Below are positions 43,705-51,568 of a DNA stretch of 64,000 bases, one piece after another; the first letter of the stretch is position 1, and every line of letters starts with the position of its first letter. The stretch is from Miltoncostaea sp963823515 (GTDB taxonomy: Bacteria; Actinomycetota; Thermoleophilia; Miltoncostaeales; Miltoncostaeaceae), in the NCBI GenBank assembly GCA_963823515.1, contig CAWGMB010000002.1, forward strand, positions 62,001-126,000, given 5' to 3'. The translations under genes and the position numbers were made by a program. The notes under the pieces were generated by a model. It made no database searches. It was not told the origin of the DNA and worked only from the letters and a program-made list of their open reading frames with translations.

Positions 43705-43807
43705 CCGCCCCCCGGACCGCCCGCGCACGCGGTCGGGCGGACGCCGGCCGCGTGCGCGCGACACCTGCGAGGGTGCCGTGACGCGAACGACGACGAGGGG
43801 ACGATCG

Positions 43808-44224
43808 ATGCGGTGGTACCTGGGAATCGCGCTGGCGTTCGGATTGCTCGCGGGCGCCGGCTGCTCGGGAGGCGGCGACCCGGAGGCGGCCTCCGCCACC
43901 GCAGGGGCCACCGGTCAGCGCTTCCCCGAGGTCACGGAGGTCGAGGTCACCGCGAGCGGTGGCGCCTACGACTTCGACGTCACGATCAGCTCCCCGTACG
44001 ACACACCCGAACGCTACGCCGACGGGTGGCGGATCCTCGCTCCCGACGGCGCCGTCATCGGCGAGATGACCCTCGGCCACGACCACGCCTCCGAGCAGCC
44101 CTTCACCCGCTCGCAGACGGGCGTGGTCGTCCCCCCGGGGATCCGCCGGGTCACGGTGGAGGGTCGCGACCGGATCAACGGGTACGGCGGCGCCACGAGG
44201 ACGGCGGACCTTCCCGGCCGGTGA
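43808..44224 (+). CDS. putative lipoprotein
   Basis: The 138-residue protein has a lipoprotein signal: a hydrophobic helix and the lipobox LAGAGC (Cys19). The mature domain is a small beta sandwich-like module ('FPEVTEVEVTASGGAYDFDVTISSPYDTPERYADGWRILAPDGAVIGEMTLGHDHASEQPF' and 'IRRVTVEGRDRINGYGG'), similar in feel to exported proteins of unknown role. ATG has GAGGGGA six bases upstream; a GTG at 43778 is an alternative but would bury the signal peptide. Confidence 0.75.
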   Translation: MRWYLGIALAFGLLAGAGCSGGGDPEAASATAGATGQRFPEVTEVEVTASGGAYDFDVTISSPYDTPERYADGWRILAPDGAVIGEMTLGHDHASEQPFTRSQTGVVVPPGIRRVTVEGRDRINGYGGATRTADLPGR

Positions 44225-44321
44225 TCGCCCCGCGCGATCTCCGGGCTCCCCGCGCCACGCGGGCCGAGGCGAGGACGGAGACCGTGAGCCGTCGGGGTGC
44301 CGTCGGGGCGGGCCCGGGGGG

Positions 44322-44798
44322 TCAGCGCTCGGGCGTGCGCACCACGAGCACGGGGCAGCCGGCGTTCTCGACCACGTGGCGCGAGGTGCTGCCCATGAGG
44401 ATCCGGTCGAGCCGGCCGTGGCCGTGCGAGCCCACGACGACCACGGACGCCTCGCGCTCCGCGGCCAGTCGCACCAGCGCCGTCGCGGTGCTCTCCTCGC
44501 CGTTGACCACCAGGCCCTCCCCCTCGACCTCGAAGCCGACCTCGCGGGCGATCCGGGCGCCCCGCTCGGCGGTCTGGCGGACGCCTTCGAGCATGGCCTG
44601 GTCGGCCATCGCGGCCGCCCCCAGATCCATCGGGGCCGCCTGCATGGCGGGACTGTCGAAGGTGGCGTAGGCCGCCCCGGCCTCCCACACCGTCACGACG
44701 AGCGCTTCGCGCACCGAGAGCAGGGACGCCGCCTGACCAAGAGCGTGCTCGGCGCTCGGAGAACCGTCGAAGCCGATGATGACGGGTCCCTGTGACAT
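44322..44798 (-). CDS. universal stress protein (UspA family), copy A
   Basis: The 158-residue UspA fold has 'VIIGFDGSPSAEHALGQAA' at the start and 'ASVVVVGSHGHGRLDRILMGSTSRHVVENAGCPVLVVRTP' at the end, with the ATP-binding GSxGxGxxxxxxxGSTS motif intact. It should bind ATP and act in stress or dormancy responses. ATG has GGGAGG upstream. It differs from copy B (49998-50474) by one residue (Glu/Gln two residues from the end). The gene is inside an 807-bp repeat and follows a 62-residue ORF on the same strand. Confidence 0.95.
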   Translation of the reverse strand: MSQGPVIIGFDGSPSAEHALGQAASLLSVREALVVTVWEAGAAYATFDSPAMQAAPMDLGAAAMADQAMLEGVRQTAERGARIAREVGFEVEGEGLVVNGEESTATALVRLAAEREASVVVVGSHGHGRLDRILMGSTSRHVVENAGCPVLVVRTPER

Positions 44799-44832
44799 GG
44801 CTGCCTCCCGGATGTTCGTCGCCGTCCGCGGA

Positions 44833-45021
44833 TCAGAGCACACCGGTGCAGGCGGCGCGAGGGACGCCGCCGCAGACGAGCGCCGCGCCTGCCTCACGGA
44901 CGAGAACCACGCTCCCGACGCCGAGCGCAGCAACGGCAGCGGCGATGATCGCTGCGAGCGCCCCGAACGCGCCTGCTGCGAGGAAGCGGTGCCCTGGCCG
45001 CTCTCCTCGCGCTCTCGTCAT
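44833..45021 (-). CDS. small hydrophobic protein, copy A
   Basis: The 62-residue ORF has one strongly hydrophobic segment (FLAAGAFGALAAIIAAAVAALGVGSVVL), so it could be a single-pass membrane peptide. It is identical to 50509-50697 in the other copy of the repeat. Its ATG has no good Shine-Dalgarno, so expression is uncertain. It lies between the holin-phosphatase gene and the universal stress protein gene on the same strand. Confidence 0.4.
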   Translation of the reverse strand: MTRARGERPGHRFLAAGAFGALAAIIAAAVAALGVGSVVLVREAGAALVCGGVPRAACTGVL

Positions 45022-45052
45022 CGCTCGCGCCGAAGCCTGCGCCGGCTGTCGC

Positions 45053-47077
45053 CTAGGGTGCTTCCGGGCTGGTCGACGGGGACCCGGACGCCGCCGGCTC
45101 GGATCCGGACGAGTCCGGGGAGACCTCCCCCCACCGCCACCCGGCGAGCACTTCGTGCACCGCCGCCGCGCCGATCAGCGGATCGGGGGGCGGCGGAAAC
45201 GCCGCGGGGTAGAGGATGAAGGGCCGCGTCTGCGGCCCGCCGAGCCCGCCGTGGAACGAGATGAGCTCTTCGAAGGCGCAGCCCTCCTCGAGCTGCGGAT
45301 CGAAGAAGCTGCCCACGGTGATGTCGGCTGCGTGGCGGAAGCCGTCGGCGCGCAGCAGATGCGCCGACGCCGTCGGGGAGAACGCGGCCAACGGGTCGTC
45401 GCCCTCGACGCGCCCGGAGGCGAGGTGGCGCACGCCGCGCGGGCCGAGCACCAGCGGGCCGTCGGCGGCCGATCGCACCAGGAGCCAGCCGATGTGCGGG
45501 TGCGCCCGCAGCGCAGGGACGAGGTCGGGGTGGGCGGCGTCGATCTCCTCGAGGGTGAGCCGCTGGGGCTGGTCCATCAGGTAGACCAGCCCGAGGTTGC
45601 CCGAGGCCAGCACCACGACGCGGTCGGCGGCCGTCTGCTGCCCCCCCTCGCCCGCGACCTTGCCGGTCGCCTCCGCCACAGCGTGCCGGACCGCACTGTC
45701 GTTCTCGTCGCCGCCGCCGATGTCGGCCACCCGCCCCTGGGACAGGGCGCGCCCCACGAGGTCGTCCAGACCGTAGCCGTTGCGCTGGAGGAAGGTGGCC
45801 CCCTGCGTCTGGCCGTGGTCGGAGAGCACGACGATGTCGTAGGGCCGCGGCGCGTGCGCCCGTGCCCGCTCGATGCGCGCGAAGACCTGATCCAGCTTGC
45901 GCAGGGCCTCCAGCGTGTCGGCCCGCTCCAGGCCCGAGTGGTGGGCCACCTCGTCATAGCTCGAGAAGGTCGCGTACATCGCGGGCCTGCCGCGCATCAT
46001 GTCGAGGAGGACGCCGAAGGCGATGAGGTCGCGCACGGCCACGCAGAGGGCCGCGCGCAGGAACGGGTAGATGCCGCCGCGATGGCCGCGCGGGCGCACC
46101 CCCCGGCGCACGGCGCGCGTGGACGCGACCACCTCGAGGATCACCTCCCACACGAACAGCACGAGGGTGCGCGTCACGTTCGAGCCGTTCGCGAAGAACG
46201 CCCGATAGCCGGGGTTGGAGCCCTTCTCCTCCTCCATGCGGCTGACCGTGAGGATGACGTGGTCGGCCTCGCCGGAGAGCAGGTTGCCGCGGCTCGCGCC
46301 GCCGTCGACGAGCAGACCCCTCCCCGTCGCGAGGCGCCTCTCGATCTCGGCGCAATCGGCGGGCGCGGAGCAGGTCATCACCCGTCCGGTCTCCTTCTCC
46401 ACCCAGCGGAACGCCGGGATGTCCTCGTTGGAGCCGAGCAGGATGCCGGCCTGAGAGGCGCCGGTCTGCGATGACAGGTCGGTCTCCCACTCCACCAGGC
46501 GATGGGAGCCCTCCGACAGCCAGGAGGCCATCGTCGGCGCGTTGCCGTCGCGCATCGCGCGCCGGAGCACCGGCAGTGCCAGCCCGTCGATCTCGAGGAA
46601 GATCACGCCGGGCGCATCCGACTCGACGCGATCCCCGGAGCGCCGGGCGATGCGTCGCGTCACGCGGAGCATGTACGTGTCGTCGTCGTTGGTGCCCAGC
46701 ACCACCTGCAGCACCACAGAGGCGGCGGACATGATCAGGGCGGCGAGCAGCCCCCACCAGTAGTCGTCGACGGTGATCGCCTCGGGGACGATCTCCGAGA
46801 CCGCGAGGATCATCGCGCCGTCGATGATGAGGATCAGCAGGAAGTCGACGAGCAGCGTGAAGGGCACGCGGAGCGCCGCGATTATCGGCGGCACGATGGC
46901 GTTCAACACCGCGATGACGGCGGCGGCGAGCAGCGCGCCGCCGAGCCCGTTCACGTCCACCCCGCCGAGGATCGCGGCCGCGAAGAGCAGCGACAGCGCC
47001 GCCACGAGCCATGCGCCGAGCAGCTCGAAGGGCCGCCATCTCAGAGTCCTGGCGCCGGGTTCGGGGGGCGCGCTCAC
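45053..47077 (-). CDS. holin-like membrane domain fused to alkaline phosphatase-superfamily domain
   Basis: The 674-residue protein has four N-terminal membrane helices of phage-holin-4_2 type ('ILGGVDVNGLGGALLAAAVIAVLNAIVPPIIAALRVPFTLLVDFLLILIIDGAMILAV', residues 37-95). A type I phosphodiesterase/phosphatase-fold domain follows, with 'IFLEIDGLALPVLRRAM', the nucleophile region 'DLSSQTGASQAGILLGS' and 'YDIVVLSDHGQTQGATF' for metal ligands. Substrate unknown, perhaps an envelope phosphodiester. The last 20 residues (DSSGSEP... SPEAP) come from the 807-bp duplication and match the tail of the unrelated gene at 50729. GTG start. Confidence 0.85.
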   Translation of the reverse strand: MSAPPEPGARTLRWRPFELLGAWLVAALSLLFAAAILGGVDVNGLGGALLAAAVIAVLNAIVPPIIAALRVPFTLLVDFLLILIIDGAMILAVSEIVPEAITVDDYWWGLLAALIMSAASVVLQVVLGTNDDDTYMLRVTRRIARRSGDRVESDAPGVIFLEIDGLALPVLRRAMRDGNAPTMASWLSEGSHRLVEWETDLSSQTGASQAGILLGSNEDIPAFRWVEKETGRVMTCSAPADCAEIERRLATGRGLLVDGGASRGNLLSGEADHVILTVSRMEEEKGSNPGYRAFFANGSNVTRTLVLFVWEVILEVVASTRAVRRGVRPRGHRGGIYPFLRAALCVAVRDLIAFGVLLDMMRGRPAMYATFSSYDEVAHHSGLERADTLEALRKLDQVFARIERARAHAPRPYDIVVLSDHGQTQGATFLQRNGYGLDDLVGRALSQGRVADIGGGDENDSAVRHAVAEATGKVAGEGGQQTAADRVVVLASGNLGLVYLMDQPQRLTLEEIDAAHPDLVPALRAHPHIGWLLVRSAADGPLVLGPRGVRHLASGRVEGDDPLAAFSPTASAHLLRADGFRHAADITVGSFFDPQLEEGCAFEELISFHGGLGGPQTRPFILYPAAFPPPPDPLIGAAAVHEVLAGWRWGEVSPDSSGSEPAASGSPSTSPEAP

Positions 47078-47157
47078 CGGTGCCGGCCTCCGACGCTCAT
47101 CCGGGTTTCGTGGCCCAGCGACGCCCGAACCCCGGCTCGACGTGTGACGATGTAGTG

Positions 47158-47964
47158 GTGAGCGATATTTCCCACGCGCCCGATGCGCCTGCGCGGCTGG
47201 CCGTCACCTGGGGCGGCCACGCGACGGTGCGCATCGAGATGGATGGTGTCGCACTCCTGACCGACCCGCTGCTGCGCCGGCGCGTGGGCCACCTGCATCG
47301 CGTGGCGCCGCCGCCGGGTCCGGTGACCGTGGGCCTGTCGGCCGTGCTGATCTCCCACCTGCACCGCGACCATCTGGACGTCGCATCCCTGCGCCGGATC
47401 GATCCGGCCGTCCCGGTCCTCGCGCCGCGGGGAGCCGGCGCGCTCCTGGCCCGCGCCGGCCGGCGGGAGGTGATCGAGCTGCTGCCGGGCGACGTGACCG
47501 ACGTGGGGCCGCTGCGCGTCCGCGCGACGGTGGCCGCCCACGACGGCGGCGGGGCGCGCGCGGGGGGGCCACGCGGACTCCATGCCCCGCACGCCACGGC
47601 GCTCGGGTTCGTCGTGGAGGGCGAAAGCACGGTCTACTTCGCCGGCGACACCGACCTCTTCGCCGGGATGGCCGACATCGCGCCGCGGATCGACGTGGCC
47701 CTGCTGCCCGTGGGCGGCTGGGGCCCGGGCCTCGGGCCGGGTCATCTCGACGCCGCCGGCGCCGCGCGCGCGCTCACTCTCCTTCGCCCGCGCATTGCGA
47801 TCCCGATCCACTGGGGCACGTACGCCCCGTGGCCGATCCGGGGGACGGCGGGGTTCGTGCGCCACCCCGGCCCGGAGTTCCTCGCGAGGGCCCGACTCGT
47901 GGCCCCCGCCACGGAGGTGAGACTCCTGGCCCCCGGCGGACGGTCCGTCATCCTGCCGGGCTGA
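47158..47964 (+). CDS. MBL-fold metal-dependent hydrolase (UlaG/RomA-like)
   Basis: The 268-residue protein has 'VTWGGHATVRIEMDGVALLTDPLL' at the start and the zinc motif 'LISHLHRDHLD' (HxHxDH). Later come 'VYFAGDTDLFAGM' with the bridging Asp and 'RIAIPIHWGTYAPW' with the last His. These match the UlaG-like or NAPE-PLD-like branch of MBL enzymes. Substrate unknown. The GTG at 47158 (or 47155) was chosen since the fold begins shortly after; it is divergent from the holin-phosphatase gene. Confidence 0.88.
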   Translation: MSDISHAPDAPARLAVTWGGHATVRIEMDGVALLTDPLLRRRVGHLHRVAPPPGPVTVGLSAVLISHLHRDHLDVASLRRIDPAVPVLAPRGAGALLARAGRREVIELLPGDVTDVGPLRVRATVAAHDGGGARAGGPRGLHAPHATALGFVVEGESTVYFAGDTDLFAGMADIAPRIDVALLPVGGWGPGLGPGHLDAAGAARALTLLRPRIAIPIHWGTYAPWPIRGTAGFVRHPGPEFLARARLVAPATEVRLLAPGGRSVILPG

Positions 47965-48033
47965 AGCGCGCTTCGCAGACATGATCGGAGCCTACGGGAA
48001 GGTGCGGACCGCCGGCGATGCGGCTGCGGCGCA

Positions 48034-48420
48034 TCATCCGGGTCGGTCCCCCTCGGGCGGGAGCTCGCGGTCCGTCAGGGCGGCCCCGATCGCTGCGGAC
48101 GCCACCGGCTCGGGGACCGGAGTCCTGCGCCACGAGCGGCGCAGCCGCCAGACCAGTAGGGCGACGCTGCCCAGGATGATGGGTCCGACGTAGGTGACGC
48201 GGCGGAACAGGAAGACGCCGGCGAGATCACCGACTGGTCGGCATCGGGTGCGACGGCCGTGAAGCCGGCGACGAAGTAGGCCTCGACCACCCCCACGCCT
48301 CCGCGCGTGATGTCCACGATGGTCGCCAGCCGGACGAACGCGTGGACCACGGCGACCGAGCCGACCGGCAGCGCGTCGGCGTATCCGACACGTGCACCCG
48401 ACGCCGGCTCACATCGACGG
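48034..48420 (-). pseudogene. C-terminal remnant of a UPF0104/LPG-synthase-type membrane protein
   Basis: The minus strand encodes 'VVHAFVRLATIVDITRGGVGVVEAYFVAGFTAVAPDADQSV' and, one frame over, 'GVFLFRRVTYVGPIILGSVALLVWRLRRSWRR'. Together these match the end of flippase-like UPF0104 (lysylphosphatidylglycerol synthase transmembrane) proteins, including the PGGxGxxE-like 'RGGVGVVEA'. The frame breaks near 48226, and the first 200 or so residues of the family are missing upstream. Confidence 0.7.
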
Positions 48421-48464
48421 CCATCTCTGCGTCCGGTGAGCTCCCGTCCCCGCCGGACCGCGCC

Positions 48465-49583
48465 TCACGGACCGGCGGCGGTCGGCGCAGCGGCGTCCGC
48501 GCCGAGCGCCGGCGCTCGGCGCGCGGCCGCCACGTCGGCGGCGATCTTGAGCCCTGCCGAGGTGAGCGGGGCGGCGAGCACCAGTCCCACCATCCCGAAG
48601 ATGCTGCCGCCGGCGATCGTGACGATCAGGACCACCAGCGGGTTGAGGTCGAGGGTCGCCCCGAAGGCGATCGGCTGCACCACCTGCTGGAGCAGACCGT
48701 TCGCCAGCAGCACGATGACGAGCATGATGGCCGCGGTGTCGGCGCCGCCGCTCGACAGCGCGATGATCACGGCGAAGGCGCCCGAGACGAACGCCCCGAT
48801 GAAGGGCACGTACGCCGTCACGAAGACGACGACGGCGATGGTTCCCGCAAGGGGCACCCCGAGGGCCAGCGCCCCCAGCCCGACGACGACCCCGTTGAAC
48901 GCCGCGACGATGGTGACCCCGTAGAAGTAGCTGCGCAGCGCGCCGATCACGTTGCCCGTGACGATGGTGGCCACGGCGGGCGGGATGCCGAGGTGGCGGT
49001 CGACCGAGCGTCGGTACGAGGGCCCGTCCTTCAGGAGGAAGAACGTGCTGAAGAAGAAGAACGACAGGAAGAAGGCGACGGAGGTCAGGCTCTCGATGCC
49101 GCCGACGACGCCCTCGACGAGGGCCGAGCCGATCTTCGGAAGGGCGCTCTGGAGATCCTCGCGGGCGCTGTCGGTGCCGGACACGCCCGCATCCTTCGCC
49201 CAGCCCTGGATGGTGTCCGCCCCCTTCGAGAGGGCGTCCTTCGCCTCGTTGCTGTTGGCGTCGATCCCGCTGACGACGAGCGCCACGATCAGCACGCCCA
49301 GCGCCATCAGGATCAGGAGGACCAGCCCGGCACCCGCGGCGCGGGGCACCCGGTGGCGAGCCTTCAGCCACGAGACCGCCGGGCCCGCGACGGCTGCGGC
49401 GACCGTGGCCGCGATCACCGGCGTCACGATCTCTCCCGCCTTGCCCAGGAGCAGGAAGCCACCGACGAGCACCAGGGCGACGCCCACCAGGAGCCAGGCC
49501 GTACGGCCCAGGTCCTGCAGCCACGGTGGCGCCGCGAACATCCCCTGTGGGCCGTTCTCCGCCAGGGCGGCCGAGCGGACCAC
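48465..49583 (-). CDS. AI-2E family transporter
   Basis: The 372-residue membrane protein has the same topology as the 5020-6096 gene: two helices (near residues 28-70), one near 82-105, a soluble helical stretch ('DALSKGADTIQGWAKDAGV') and a C-terminal helix cluster with 'AYVPFIGAFVSGAFAVIIALSSGG' and 'NPLVVLIVTIAGGSIFGMVGLVLAAPLT', the family signature. It differs enough to be a distinct subfamily. GTG start at 49583 has only a weak GAGG upstream; the start may lie earlier. No close partner gene. Confidence 0.85.
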   Translation of the reverse strand: MVRSAALAENGPQGMFAAPPWLQDLGRTAWLLVGVALVLVGGFLLLGKAGEIVTPVIAATVAAAVAGPAVSWLKARHRVPRAAGAGLVLLILMALGVLIVALVVSGIDANSNEAKDALSKGADTIQGWAKDAGVSGTDSAREDLQSALPKIGSALVEGVVGGIESLTSVAFFLSFFFFSTFFLLKDGPSYRRSVDRHLGIPPAVATIVTGNVIGALRSYFYGVTIVAAFNGVVVGLGALALGVPLAGTIAVVVFVTAYVPFIGAFVSGAFAVIIALSSGGADTAAIMLVIVLLANGLLQQVVQPIAFGATLDLNPLVVLIVTIAGGSIFGMVGLVLAAPLTSAGLKIAADVAAARRAPALGADAAAPTAAGP

Positions 49584-49989
49584 CCTCGGGCTCGCGACGC
49601 GGCTCCCCCGGCGGCACCTGAGGGGTCTCGGTCACGGACGGACTCTAGGCAGCACCCTCGGACATCGAAGCCCGGCCCGGCGGTCGGGCGTCGATGTCCG
49701 GCGCAACCGGGGATGGCGCAGAGGCTGCCCGGTTCGCGATGGTCGACCGATGCCGACGGTCCGCGTCGGGGGGCCAGGGCGGTCCAGGTCGTGGCGTTGC
49801 TCACGCTCCCGCTCCGGGCGTTCCAGCCCGCCGCGGCCCACCCGGACGTGATCGGTCTCGAGGAGGTCGCCCTCTGGCGCGTGCAGGAGCAAGGGCGACG
49901 GCTTCCTGAGCCCGGCGTCCCAGGTGCGCATCGACCATCGCGACGGTCGTCGACGATCCGTTCTTCACTCATCGATCAGCCCCGCGGGG
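49584..49989. other. 406-base stretch without a supported gene
   Basis: Between the AI-2E gene and the repeat copy B. It includes the likely upstream region of the AI-2E gene. Otherwise nothing recognisable; the short frames are Arg/Pro-rich. Confidence 0.4.
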
Positions 49990-49997
49990 CCGGGGGG

Positions 49998-50474
49998 TCA
50001 GCGCTGGGGCGTGCGCACCACGAGCACGGGGCAGCCGGCGTTCTCGACCACGTGGCGCGAGGTGCTGCCCATGAGGATCCGGTCGAGCCGGCCGTGGCCG
50101 TGCGAGCCCACGACGACCACGGACGCCTCGCGCTCCGCGGCCAGTCGCACCAGCGCCGTCGCGGTGCTCTCCTCGCCGTTGACCACCAGGCCCTCCCCCT
50201 CGACCTCGAAGCCGACCTCGCGGGCGATCCGGGCGCCCCGCTCGGCGGTCTGGCGGACGCCTTCGAGCATGGCCTGGTCGGCCATCGCGGCCGCCCCCAG
50301 ATCCATCGGGGCCGCCTGCATGGCGGGACTGTCGAAGGTGGCGTAGGCCGCCCCGGCCTCCCACACCGTCACGACGAGCGCTTCGCGCACCGAGAGCAGG
50401 GACGCCGCCTGACCAAGAGCGTGCTCGGCGCTCGGAGAACCGTCGAAGCCGATGATGACGGGTCCCTGTGACAT
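49998..50474 (-). CDS. universal stress protein (UspA family), copy B
   Basis: Identical to the protein at 44322-44798 except Gln for Glu two residues from the C-terminus. All ATP-binding motif residues (GSHGHGRLDRILMGSTS) are kept. The same GGGAGG ribosome-binding site precedes the ATG. In this copy the upstream gene is a hypothetical single-pass membrane protein rather than the holin-phosphatase. Confidence 0.95.
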   Translation of the reverse strand: MSQGPVIIGFDGSPSAEHALGQAASLLSVREALVVTVWEAGAAYATFDSPAMQAAPMDLGAAAMADQAMLEGVRQTAERGARIAREVGFEVEGEGLVVNGEESTATALVRLAAEREASVVVVGSHGHGRLDRILMGSTSRHVVENAGCPVLVVRTPQR

Positions 50475-50508
50475 GGCTGCCTCCCGGATGTTCGTCGCCG
50501 TCCGCGGA

Positions 50509-50697
50509 TCAGAGCACACCGGTGCAGGCGGCGCGAGGGACGCCGCCGCAGACGAGCGCCGCGCCTGCCTCACGGACGAGAACCACGCTCCCGACGCCGA
50601 GCGCAGCAACGGCAGCGGCGATGATCGCTGCGAGCGCCCCGAACGCGCCTGCTGCGAGGAAGCGGTGCCCTGGCCGCTCTCCTCGCGCTCTCGTCAT
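50509..50697 (-). CDS. small hydrophobic protein, copy B
   Basis: The 62-residue ORF is identical to 44833-45021, with the same single hydrophobic segment. Its conservation is uninformative because the whole block is nearly identical. No clear ribosome-binding site. Confidence 0.4.
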   Translation of the reverse strand: MTRARGERPGHRFLAAGAFGALAAIIAAAVAALGVGSVVLVREAGAALVCGGVPRAACTGVL

Positions 50698-50728
50698 CGC
50701 TCGCGCCGAAGCCTGCGCCGGCTGTCGC

Positions 50729-51265
50729 CTAGGGTGCTTCCGGGCTGGTCGACGGGGATCCGGACGCCGCCGGCTCGGATCCGGACGAGTCCGGGGCCGC
50801 CGGCTCAGATCCGGACGGCGACGAAATCGACGGTGGCACCTCCGATGGCGCCGACTCGGACGGAGCCTCAGGGCGCTGCAGGTTGACGTCCGTCCGTGTG
50901 ATCGTCGGCGAGTCGTCGTCGTTCACCAACGCAACCACGAGCGCCGTGGCCCCGAGCCCCAGGGCGATCATGACGAGCACGCTCACCCAGCCGAGGCCAC
51001 GCCGCGCGCCGCTGTCTCTCGATTCGGACGCCTGCGGCTGGGGATCTGCTTGCTGCTGCCCGAGCGCTCGCGCGCGGAGCACGCCCGGAGGGGGCGGGTC
51101 TTCGCGTCCCTCACGCAGGATCTCACCGAGCCCACGCTCGACCGCCACGACGTCGACGTCGGCGAGGACCTCGAGGTAGACGGCTTCGGTATCCGGGTCG
51201 TTGCGAAAGCTCGGGTACGCGGCCTCCAGCCGGCGCGCGATCGGTGGCCACTCATCAGCTCTCAT
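50729..51265 (-). CDS. single-pass membrane protein with acidic low-complexity tail
   Basis: The 178-residue protein has a cytoplasmic N-terminal helical part ('WPPIARRLEAAYPSFRNDPDTEAVYLEVLADVDVVAVERGL'), one transmembrane helix (WVSVLVMIALGLGATALVVALV) and an extracytoplasmic Ser/Pro/Glu/Ala-rich tail. No family recognised. The ATG overlaps the stop of an 8-codon frame with a perfect AGGAGG (ATGA), so translation probably starts by coupling. The last part of the tail lies inside the 807-bp repeat. Confidence 0.6.
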   Translation of the reverse strand: MRADEWPPIARRLEAAYPSFRNDPDTEAVYLEVLADVDVVAVERGLGEILREGREDPPPPGVLRARALGQQQADPQPQASESRDSGARRGLGWVSVLVMIALGLGATALVVALVNDDDSPTITRTDVNLQRPEAPSESAPSEVPPSISSPSGSEPAAPDSSGSEPAASGSPSTSPEAP

Positions 51266-51288
51266 GCGCCGTCCGTCCCGTACGTCAT
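51262..51288 (-). CDS. putative 8-residue leader peptide
   Basis: MTYGTDGA-stop starts seven bases after a perfect AGGAGG (51295-51300) and its TGA overlaps the ATG of the next gene as ATGA. Without this frame the downstream ATG has only a weak ribosome-binding site. A GTG at 51295 in the downstream frame would be too close to the Shine-Dalgarno to be used. Confidence 0.4.
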   Translation of the reverse strand: MTYGTDGA

Positions 51289-51568
51289 ACCGCACCTCCT
51301 GTCAGCGGGATTATCGCGCATCCGCACCAACGCCGCAGGTGGAGCGACGGTGGCGAGCGGCGACGGCTTCGTCATCATCGGATCGTGCCGTGCGCGGCCG
51401 GGAACACCTGCATCGCCGGCCCGCCCGAGAGCCGCGTGCGTCGCGCTCGTGCCCGCAGAGTCCGTCTCGCAACTCACGAGCGTCGGCCGCGGGCCGATGT
51501 GCGACGCCTTTCCCCGATCACGCTACCGCGCCGCTCACATAAGCAAGACGAGGGCCGACACTCTGGCC

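Larger units (their letters stand above)
44314..45120 (+). repeat. 807-bp direct repeat, copy A
   Basis: Nearly identical to 49990-50796 in the same orientation, offset 5676 bases. I found two differences (44330 C/50006 G and 45082-45083 region CCC/TCC). It carries the universal stress protein gene, a 62-residue ORF and the 3' end of the upstream gene. The unit does not look like a mobile element; no inverted ends or target duplications are obvious. Confidence 0.9.
49990..50796 (+). repeat. 807-bp direct repeat, copy B
   Basis: Same orientation and near-identical to 44314-45120. In this copy the tail-coding part continues without a break into a Ser/Pro/Glu-rich low-complexity tail (GSEPAA twice), so copy B may be the original and copy A the derived one. 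Confidence 0.9.

Noticed and set aside
44314..45120. Insertion sequence ends on the duplicated block
   Set aside because: No inverted ends, no target-site duplication and no transposase; the boundaries are within genes.
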